Position numbers and translations under genes: made by a program. Positions 56,789 to 64,000 of a DNA stretch of 64,000 bases are shown piece by piece; positions within the stretch are counted from its first letter, which is position 1, and each line of letters opens with the position of its first letter. Source of the stretch: Euclidia mi. Taxonomy: Eukaryota; Arthropoda; Insecta; Lepidoptera; Erebidae. The DNA lies in NCBI GenBank assembly GCA_944739405.2, contig OX123182.2, forward strand, positions 56,733,183 through 56,797,182, in the 5' to 3' direction. The notes under the pieces were generated by a model. That model was not told where the DNA came from and did no database searches. It saw only the letters and a list, made by a program, of their open reading frames with translations.

Positions 56789-56841
56789 AATTAACCAAAA
56801 TGATGGTGTAGTGGTCTATACAAAAGAAAACTTAAATGTTA

Positions 56842-56900
56842 TTGTTGCAAAGCCACAAATTCAGGACTATTACAGTCCTGAATTTCTGGCTTTGCAACAA
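56842..56900. repeat. 27-bp quasipalindrome with 5-nt loop
   Basis: Arms 56842-56868 and 56874-56900 are complementary at 26 of 27 positions (one C/G mismatch), loop attac. It lies inside the open endonuclease frame. Confidence 0.93.
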
Positions 56901-57399
56901 CGTTTACTTATTACAATTAATTCTGACACTGCTATTTTAAGAGAGTACAGACCTCCTTCGCAAACTACTGACACATTTTTGCGATCTCTCGATTTAGAAT
57001 TAAGTAAGTTATCAGCATATAGGAATATTATAATTACGGGGGACATAAACAGAAATATCCTGTCAGGAAATTGTAACCTTCAAGGAGACGATTATTTAAA
57101 TATCTGCTCTTTCCATGGTCTTCTGCCGGCGCATACCTTCCCTACACATCAAAGTGGATCATGCCTGGATCAATTTATTATTAAAACTAAACAGCCATCT
57201 ACTACTTTAGTTACTAACTCAACTATCACAGACCACCGAGCCATCTTATTAACGTTAAAATTATCATGTGCGAAACTTAAGGCGCTACCTCGAAAATGTA
57301 TGCCCTTTTTGATTACAGATTTTGAAGCAGTGAGACACACCAGCAAAGTGAAAATTTTATATATTATTTATCAGGTCTTTATCTAGGGACTGCTCAGAC

Positions 57400-57997
57400 A
57401 GATACACGATTGGAAGATTTTCGCCCGATAGAATTTTAATTTGAAAAACATGCTTTCTCTCATTATTTTACAGATATTTAAAAAAATACTTAACTTATCG
57501 CCTTGAAATTGCTACTCTACGATAGAAGAGCTAGTTAATTAGGAACTAGTCAAATGATTTTTTTCTAAAACGATTATTACTTTAGTTATGAACGAAATAA
57601 GATTTCAGACAGTTTCGTGATGGCATACCATGTTAAAAACCGTGCGACATTCAACTTTATAGCTAACACTTAGCGATGACCTCTGCACGATTTTTTGACC
57701 TTCAAGGTAGCCTCTTAATTGCATACCTAGCTATACAAAAGTAAACATGACAGGCCTTGAAAAAAGCATTCGCAATACTTTTGCCCCAGTTTACTTTTAT
57801 GCCGACGTTAACGAATCATTCTTTTACCTAGTAGCTCCCATACACTACGCAATTAGAAAAATACATAGACAGTAACATTGTCGCGAAAATAAAGGAATAT
57901 AAAGCCATGGATTACTCCGGGTCTTCTCCGTTGTATTAGACACAGAGATAATTTACACATAAAAGTTAAAAAGGCACCTGAAAATTAGGTTCTGGCT
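57400..57997. other. Spacer without recognised gene
   Basis: AT-rich, with no supported feature on either strand. It lies between the endonuclease remnant and the tail of the next LINE. Confidence 0.5.
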
Positions 57998-59719
57998 ATA
58001 GAATAGAATATTTCTTTATTCACGTAACCATGACTCAAGAATGTTAGTATTACTTAAAAACTATGTTAGTAACATATGACTATTATATCTTTAAATAAAC
58101 ATAACAACCCATAGAAACATATTTAGGTCACCGCTGTTTAATACCATGCGAGATGGCACAACAGTGACTCAAATATACACAATCAAGTCTCCTTGCTATC
58201 ATGCTTAGGACACTGTTGGAGCTGGCTCGCACCCTGCGCACCAGAGAAGCACACCTCTTTCGCATGGTTGCGTAAAAACAATCTACGTGTGCGTCAGCAA
58301 ACATCCCTGATGCGCTACAGAAGCGAGGCAGCCCCATCAGTACCCTAAACGCATTATTGTATTGAACACGAAGACCGTTGTACGATTTTTGAGTATATCT
58401 TAGCCCCACAGGCTGTACGTGTAGAAAGTCGTACAGTAAGCTCGGAAGAGTGTGATCTTAACATGAAGTGAGCAGCGTTCAAACCTACGAGCAGCATGCA
58501 TGCTGCATGTTCGCTCTAACCGACAACGCCCTCCGCTCCCGTTCAAGGTCGTCAGCATCACGGAGATGAGGGGTCAATACGTGCCCCAGATATTTGAATT
58601 TGTGTACTCTCTGTAATGGTATGCCGTCGAGAACAACAGGTGGTACATTAATGGTGTCCCTAGCCCCCGCCTCAAACACCATGATTTCTGACTTTGTGGA
58701 GTTGTACATCAAGCCAGCCAGCTAAACTATAGTTTAGCGTACCTTTCACAATGAGCCACAAGTCTTCTAAGGCCACACACTGACGCACTCAGTAGCACCA
58801 TGTCGTCAGCGTAGCTGATATTATTGACGCATATACCGTCTATATGACAACCGATCCTAGTGCTACTGAGCTCGTTGATTAACTCGTTTACGTTTAGGTT
58901 GAAGAGCGTTGGTGAGCTCAACCCCCCCTGCCTCACCCCGCACTCCAACCCATACGGACGTGACAAAGCTCCAGCCCATCGTACATTATTGATTTGGTTA
59001 CCATACCAGAACTTGAAGATGCTTATAACTCCAATTGGTACTGCAGCGTTTTGTAATTTTGTCCATAGTTTATCGTAGATAACCAAATCAAAAGCCCTCG
59101 ATAGCTCCAGGAAACAGGCATAAACAGGTGTCCCTCGCTGTGTGTAGTACGAGACAGCCTGCTTAAGACACAGCACCGCACTTTCCGTTGACAGCCTCGG
59201 ACGGAACCCGAACTGGTTGTCGTGGAGCGTTATGTATTTATTTAATTGCATGTTAAGCAAGCTGTCAAATACTTTCGATATCACAGTAGCCAGTGATATG
59301 GGCCTATAGTTACCGCAGTCGGAAAGGTCGCCAGTCTTATTTTTAGGTATGGGCACTACTACTGTTCGCATCATTTCCCCCGGCATGTAACTATGGCTCA
59401 CACAGAAGCTAAACAACATAGCAAGTACCCTAGGCAGGTGCGGACCTGCATATCGGAGGTGTTCGATGCTGAGACCGTCATGGCCGGGGATTTACCCCTT
59501 GACATTGACCTTATTGTCTGGGCAATTTCTCTGGCTTTAAATGTAACTCCTATTGCCGCACCGGACTCAACATCGATCACCGACCGAGATGGACCATACG
59601 GAGATTTTACTCTTACTACTTAATTTTCTCGCTTGAAAAGCTGAATGAGCTCTTCACAAAGCGAAATTGCTAGCGGAGCGGGTATGACACTACAGGCAAT
59701 GTCATCCATATACAAAGCG
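57998..59719 (-). pseudogene. Non-LTR reverse transcriptase element, frameshifted
   Basis: Minus strand, with a tail of (ATTCT)n-type at 57998-58010. Frame pieces: 59398-59623 (SMSRGKSPAM; a one-base shift near 59490 leads into GHDGLSIEHL), 58727-59419 (VVVPIPKNKTGDLSDCGNYRPIS, NQFGFRPRLST, FLELSRAFDLV, GVRQGGLSSPTLFN, YADDMVLL), 58485-58712 (STKSEIMVF, FKYLGHVL) and 58128-58409 (QYNNAFRVLMGLPRF). The first catalytic Asp reads Glu (FLEL). Frameshifts at about 59490, 58720 and 58500-58420. The clade was not assigned. The 5' side disappears into the decamer minisatellite. Confidence 0.82.
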
Positions 59720-60318
59720 GAAATGTAGTATAGCATAGTGTAGCATAGCATAGTATGGCGTAGCATAGCGTAGCATAGCATAGCATGGCATAGCATAGCA
59801 TAGCGTAGCATAGCATAGCATAGCATGGCGTAGCATAGCGTAGCATAGCATAGCATGGCATAGCATAGCATAGCGTAGCATAGCGTAGCATAGCGTAGCA
59901 TTGCGTAGCATAGCATAGCATAGCATAGCGTAGCATAGCGTAGCGTAGCGTAGCGTAGCGTAGCATAGCGTAGCGTAGCGTAGCATACCGTAGCATAGCG
60001 TAGCATAGCGTGGCATAGCGTGGCATAGCGGGCATAGCGTGGCATAGCGTGGCATAGCGTGGCATAGCGTGGCATAGCGTGGCATAGCGTGGCATAGCGT
60101 GGCTTAGCGTGGCATAGCGGGGCATAGCGTGGCATAGCGTGGCATAGCGTGGCATAGCGTGGCATAGGGTGGCATAGCGTGGCATAGCGTGGCATAGCGT
60201 GGCATAGCGTGGCATAGCGTGGCATAGCGTGGCATAGCGTGGCATAGCGTGGCATAGCGTGGCATAGCGTGGCATAGCGTGGCATAGCGTGGCATAGCGT
60301 GGCATAGCGTGGCATAGC
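59720..60318 (-). repeat. Pentamer/decamer minisatellite (CGCTATGCCA)n
   Basis: From about 60020 to 60318 the plus strand is an almost perfect 10-bp repeat (ggcatagcgt). From 59720 to 60020 it degrades to mixed TAGCA/TAGCG pentamers. Because 10 is not divisible by 3, all three minus-strand frames encode the same decapeptide MPRYATLCHA without stops, giving three overlapping open frames of up to 243 codons that are not genes. Confidence 0.96.
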
Positions 60319-62137
60319 AGAATCAGAATCAGAATCAGAATCAGAATTCATTTATTGTGATACAGTGGTATTATAAAGGTGGTAACAAAATTTAGATGGC
60401 ACATACACTGATCAGCCATATCAGGCGTACAATAGTCTTAATTTAGAGTGAAACAATGATTGATAGCTGTTGGCTCTATTTTCTTGCATCAAAACACAAA
60501 ATAACATACTAGTATTAGCAACAAAACATAATAATTACTAGCTTTGATTACTAGAAGGTATCTGTTAGGAACTCCATTATAGTATAATAAGGCCTTACCT
60601 CTAAAAAATCTTTTAGTTTTTTCTTAAATATCCCTACGTCGTCCGTTTGGCGTATTGTTTTTGGGATCTTGTTATATATTTTCGACGACATACCGAAAAA
60701 TCCTTTTGAGAACAGAGCAGTTTTAGATGGCTTGTTAACAATTTTATCTGCGTGTCTAATCGAGCACAGACTATCAAACTTATTGCGGTTAATTTTTACA
60801 AAATTTGCCATTTCAAAAATGTATAGTGCGGGTAAAGTTAATATTTTTAGATTTTTAAAATATGGTTGGCAACTTTCTGGAACACGAATATTACAGACAG
60901 CTCTAAGACATTTTTTTTGAGCTCGAAAAGCTTGTTCACGGTCTGTTGAATTACCCCAAAAAATCAAACCATATCTTAGTGTAGATGTTACATACGCGTG
61001 GTAAGCTGTGAGTAATACTGTTTTGTTTGCGATTTGTGACAGTTTAAACAAGGCATAAGAAAATGTATTTAATTTTTTGCAGATCGTATCTATATGAGTT
61101 TTCCATGACATATTTTTATCAATCCAAAGTCCGAGAAACTTTACGCTGTCTGTTTCCTGTATGTTTTTTGTTTCATATGTAATATTTAATGCAACTGGAT
61201 TTTTTTTCTGAGAATAGCTAACAATTTTTGTTTTGTCTAGATTTATTATAAGATTATTAGATGTCAACCAATTTATAATGTCTTTTAGAGTGTTATTTAT
61301 GTCACTTTCGTAGGTATTTATGTCATTCGGAGTAAACACGGCAGTGCTATCGTCAGCAAATAAAACTAATGGAACTTTTACGGCTTTTGGGAGGTCATTG
61401 ATGTATATGAGAAAAAGTAGAGGACCCAATATACTTCCTTGCGGCAAACCAGTTGTGACCATCTTAGGGCTTGACGAATAGCATTTTTCAGTTTTAGTCA
61501 AAACACATAATTTGCTAATTTGGGTTGTTTGCGTTCTATGACTTAAATAGGATTCGATCAATGTTAAAATGTTACCTCTTACGCCATATCTATACAATTT
61601 CTCAAGCAGAAGTCTATGTTCTACATGGTCGAACGCTCTTGTCATGTCCATATAAAGAGCGGTTGCGGGTACTCTTTTATTCATGCTATCGTATATAGTT
61701 GACAACAGATCATAGAAAGCCATGTTAATTGTTTTGCCTTTACGAAACCCATTCTGTTCACATGCAAAAAGATTATATTTCTCGAAGTAGTTGTAGAGTC
61801 CGTTATATATGACCTTTTCAAAGATTTTAGCAAATATCGGTATTAATGCTATCGGTCTATAGCACCTGATGTCGGTTTTTACACCTTTTTTAAATAGTGG
61901 CTTTATTATGGATTTCTTTAGTTTACTAGGGAATTTACCATGCTCAATACATAAATTAATCAAGTGACTCAAAATAGGGCTAATTTGGATGGATACATAT
62001 TTTAGTATTGAAGTTGAAATGTTATCGTATCCAGTGCTTTGAGTATTTTTTAGTGTTTGTATTACTTTATTCACGTCATAGGCAACCGTTGGAAGCATAA
62101 ATAAAGATTTGTTATTATAGTCTATACGTTTTAGCAT
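60319..62137 (-). mobile_element. 5'-truncated Jockey-like non-LTR retrotransposon
   Basis: Minus strand, with a 3' tail of (AGAATC)n on the plus strand (60319-60344) next to the minisatellite. Its 5' border at 62137 coincides with the tail of the next LINE (62138), so the next element either inserted into it or marks its truncation point. Confidence 0.85.
60551..62137 (-). CDS. Reverse transcriptase (partial ORF2, open)
   Basis: 528 codons without a stop: STGYDNISTSIL, IIKPLFKKGVKTDIRCYRPIA, EQNGFRKGKTIN, LYMDMTRAFDHV (first catalytic Asp retained), TGLPQGSILGPLLFLIYIN, LFADDSTAVF, KFLGLWIDKNMSWKTHI, FRAQKKCLRAVCNI and SSKIYNKIPKTIR. All reverse transcriptase motifs are present. The endonuclease is lacking because of 5' truncation, and the ATG at 62135-62137 straddles the element border, so the natural start is elsewhere. 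It is closely related to the fragment at 25210-26200. Confidence 0.88.
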   Translation of the reverse strand: MLKRIDYNNKSLFMLPTVAYDVNKVIQTLKNTQSTGYDNISTSILKYVSIQISPILSHLINLCIEHGKFPSKLKKSIIKPLFKKGVKTDIRCYRPIALIPIFAKIFEKVIYNGLYNYFEKYNLFACEQNGFRKGKTINMAFYDLLSTIYDSMNKRVPATALYMDMTRAFDHVEHRLLLEKLYRYGVRGNILTLIESYLSHRTQTTQISKLCVLTKTEKCYSSSPKMVTTGLPQGSILGPLLFLIYINDLPKAVKVPLVLFADDSTAVFTPNDINTYESDINNTLKDIINWLTSNNLIINLDKTKIVSYSQKKNPVALNITYETKNIQETDSVKFLGLWIDKNMSWKTHIDTICKKLNTFSYALFKLSQIANKTVLLTAYHAYVTSTLRYGLIFWGNSTDREQAFRAQKKCLRAVCNIRVPESCQPYFKNLKILTLPALYIFEMANFVKINRNKFDSLCSIRHADKIVNKPSKTALFSKGFFGMSSKIYNKIPKTIRQTDDVGIFKKKLKDFLEVRPYYTIMEFLTDTF

Positions 62138-64000
62138 TTTATTTATTTTATTTATTTATTTTTTATTGGTTTACCAACAATTGTTTACACTGGTTATGGA
62201 CACAAAAATGAGCAAAAAACAGATAAACTATAGTGCACAATCAGTTACAGGTAAACTCCGCATTCAAAATGAGAGTTGTACGTATGACGGAACAAGAAAA
62301 AAGAAACGACTATCTAAATTCATATTAACTACTTACATCTAAATCTACATGATTACATATTAATAATATCCAAGTGAAATCAAAACGAAAAAAGTTAAGT
62401 TAATCCTAATCTAGATTTTCCAAGGTCTTCGCTTTTAAACTGTATAGTGAGTCACAGTGCAAGTCGATTAGATTGCTACATTCATTAATTATCTTGCTTA
62501 ACCTGGCTACTGGGGAGCTAGCGCCTAAGACCGTTCGTCGCAGCGGTGGACAAAGTGGTGTTATTGGCTTACGAGGAATCCTTGCAGGCACACGAAATTT
62601 AAAAGCACTCAGTATCTGTGGACAATCAATTTTATTGGCCATTATCTTGCCCACAAACATTACATCGATAAGGCGACGGCGCTTTTCCAGTGACATTATT
62701 TTGAAGTGCTTCAACCGCTTGGTATATGAACGCATTTTTTTTGCTATTCCGCCGGCAAATGCCAGGTGCCACAGAAAGCGCTTTTGGATTCTCTCCAGAC
62801 GCAACGAATGTGTAGCATAATGCGGTCGCCAGATCACACTACAATATTCAAACACGCTTCGAATCAGACTATTGTATAGCACAATTTTAGTTTTAGGAGA
62901 CCGAAACTGTTTGCAATGCCTTAAAACGAACCCAAGCATTCTTGAAGACCTTTTTATTATGCTATCTACATGTGGGATAAAAGTTAATTTAGAGTCAAAA
63001 GTAACGCCGAGGTCCTTTATTGTGTTTAATTCTGCTATTTTAGTTTCATTTATGTGATAATCTTGTCCTATCACATTATACTTTCGCGTGTATTTGACAT
63101 GATAACATTTAGTGGGATTTAATAACATTGAGTTGTGTTCGCACCAATTAATAAGCCTATTCAGATCATTCTGCAAAAGGATGACATCTTGTTGGGACTT
63201 AATAATTTTAACAAATTTCAAGTCATCGGCATACATAAAAACTTTAGAATGTAGGAAACAATTTGGAATGTCATTTATAAAGAAATTAAATAATACTGGG
63301 CCCAAATGGGAACCTTGTGGAACTCCGGAGGAGATATAGCGGTTGTCAGACTGAAATCCGTTTATCACTACATAAAACGATCTGTCCATGAGATACGAAC
63401 TTAACCAGGAGAGCAATGGTCCAGTAATACCATACGCTAGCAGCTTATGAGTCAATATTTTATGTGAGACTTTGTCGAAAGCCTTACTAAAATCCGTATA
63501 TATTACGTCGGCTTGGTGACCTGAATCAATTGCCTCTGATAATAGCTCAGTAAACAGAATAAGATTTGTGTTTGTTGACCTAGCCTCCACAAAGCCATGC
63601 TGTTCGTCGCTTAGGTATAGTTTAAGGTGCTTTTGAATAAATGGACAGACCAAGGACTCAAAAATCTTGGCAAAACACGACAAAATTGAAATCGGTCTGT
63701 AATTGGAGACTAAATTATCCTTGTCAGCTTTATGTATAGGTACGACTTTTGCTACCTTCCATTTTGATGGAAATACCCCGGAGGTTAAAGATTTATTGTA
63801 AATAAGTGACAACGGGGTGACCAACTCAGCAGCGCATTTATAGATAAAAATTGGTGGTATCCCATCTGGCCCAGCGCCCTTGTTGTAATCTAAGTTTTTT
63901 AGCTTTTTGTGTAGATTTTCACTGCTAATAATAATGTTTGATAAACATAAGCTATAAATCTGAATGTTATTTAAAAACTTTATGTGGTTGTCGTTGTTAT
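62138..64000 (-). mobile_element. Non-LTR retrotransposon, cut by the window edge
   Basis: Minus strand, with an A/T-rich tandem tail (TTTATTTA type) at 62138-62165, a 3' region of about 240 bp, and an open ORF2 that continues beyond 64000. The full 5' extent is outside the window. Confidence 0.85.
62406..64000 (-). CDS. Non-LTR ORF2 reverse transcriptase (5' part outside window)
   Basis: Open from the window edge to the stop at 62406 (over 530 codons). Motifs: GAGPDGIPP, KVAKVVPIHKADKDNLVSNYRPIS, EQHGFVEARST, YTDFSKAFDKV (catalytic Asp), SGVPQGSHLGPVLFNFFIND, FMYADDLKFV, LNPTKCYHVKYTRK, LGVTFDSKL, SVFEYCSVIWRPHY and RIQKRFLWHLAF. All catalytic residues are intact and no stop or frameshift was found, so it is one of the best-preserved reverse transcriptases in the window. 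The clade (Jockey or I group) cannot be fixed from motifs alone. Confidence 0.9.
   Translation of the reverse strand, partial: NNDNHIKFLNNIQIYSLCLSNIIISSENLHKKLKNLDYNKGAGPDGIPPIFIYKCAAELVTPLSLIYNKSLTSGVFPSKWKVAKVVPIHKADKDNLVSNYRPISILSCFAKIFESLVCPFIQKHLKLYLSDEQHGFVEARSTNTNLILFTELLSEAIDSGHQADVIYTDFSKAFDKVSHKILTHKLLAYGITGPLLSWLSSYLMDRSFYVVINGFQSDNRYISSGVPQGSHLGPVLFNFFINDIPNCFLHSKVFMYADDLKFVKIIKSQQDVILLQNDLNRLINWCEHNSMLLNPTKCYHVKYTRKYNVIGQDYHINETKIAELNTIKDLGVTFDSKLTFIPHVDSIIKRSSRMLGFVLRHCKQFRSPKTKIVLYNSLIRSVFEYCSVIWRPHYATHSLRLERIQKRFLWHLAFAGGIAKKMRSYTKRLKHFKIMSLEKRRRLIDVMFVGKIMANKIDCPQILSAFKFRVPARIPRKPITPLCPPLRRTVLGASSPVARLSKIINECSNLIDLHCDSLYSLKAKTLENLD

Larger units (their letters stand above)
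56030..57330 (+). pseudogene. Non-LTR endonuclease domain, split by a LINE insertion
   Basis: Frame pieces IVLTECWLS (near 56150), then after the insertion DGVVVYTKENLN, REYRPPSQTTDTFL, ITGDINRNIL, LPAHTFPTHQSGSCLDQFII and ITDHRAILL, that is, the order of an APE-type endonuclease (catalytic Glu, GD.N, TDH). The LINE at 56231-56776 breaks it after NSHSTEN. No reverse transcriptase follows: the frame ends at 57386 in unrelated sequence, so the element is 3'-deleted or 3'-displaced. The stretch also contains a 27-bp quasipalindrome (56842-56900). Confidence 0.78.

Noticed and set aside
56685..56790. Start of the endonuclease frame within the LINE insertion
   Set aside because: The ATG at 56685 lies in the inserted LINE, antisense to it; the true endonuclease frame begins upstream of the insertion near 56.03 kb.
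17043..60318. CRISPR array
   Set aside because: The tandem arrays have no spacers between units, and the genome is eukaryotic.
59620..60351. Three overlapping minus-strand frames of MPRYATLCHA repeats
   Set aside because: All three frames encode the same peptide because the unit is 10 bp. This is a property of the repeat and not evidence of a gene.

Overview
The window looks like a transposon-dense, intergenic piece of a lepidopteran (moth or butterfly) genome. Evidence seen directly: AT-rich sequence, GT-AG introns, mariner, piggyBac, Harbinger and Tc1 DNA transposons, a Penelope-like element, an env-bearing Gypsy-type provirus and many non-LTR retrotransposon pieces. Several short dispersed repeats, such as the 'gtccagcagtggac...gatgatgat' LINE 3' end and tRNA-derived SINEs, are ones I recognise from memory as typical of Lepidoptera. 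I found no convincing host protein gene. Every long reading frame belongs to a mobile element or a simple repeat.

Layout. 1-10.4 kb: gene-free, with SINE/LINE fragments. 10.4-15.4 kb: a two-ORF non-LTR retrotransposon. 17.04-18.49 kb: a 1.44-kb hexanucleotide array built of three homogeneous blocks. 19.30-20.72 kb: two Penelope-like 3' ends joined head to head as a large inverted repeat. 21.80-30.13 kb: an 8.3-kb PIF/Harbinger transposon with terminal inverted repeats, an apparently intact five-exon Myb-like gene and a transposase gene broken by a frameshift, a nonsense codon and a mariner insertion; a Jockey-like fragment and a SINE sit between the two genes. 31.69-40.36 kb: a young Gypsy/errantivirus-like provirus on the minus strand (gag, pol, env) with almost identical 252-bp LTRs, a -1 frameshift signal and two in-frame stops in pol. 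It interrupts a decayed non-LTR element (40.36-42.72 kb).

42.7-46 kb: a TIR element and a shrunken piggyBac derivative. 47.42-49.93 kb: an RTE-type LINE lacking its endonuclease but with a 13-bp target duplication. 50-52.4 kb: SINEs and GC-rich repeats. 53.3-54.1 kb: a dead Tc1-like transposase. 54.27-55.78 kb: a second, inverted copy of the 42.7-kb TIR element carrying a LINE insertion. 56-57.4 kb: a non-LTR endonuclease region split by another LINE 3' end and containing a 27-bp quasipalindrome. 58-64 kb: three minus-strand non-LTR elements, the first followed by a decamer minisatellite (59.72-60.32 kb), the last cut by the window edge.

The genes work as separate mobile elements, often nested. 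Insertion order can be read directly: old retroposon, then Harbinger, then mariner; old LINE, then provirus. The features most worth attention are the provirus frameshift and splicing signals, the Harbinger accessory gene outliving its transposase, the Penelope palindrome with a hammerhead-like motif, and the two unusual simple-sequence arrays.
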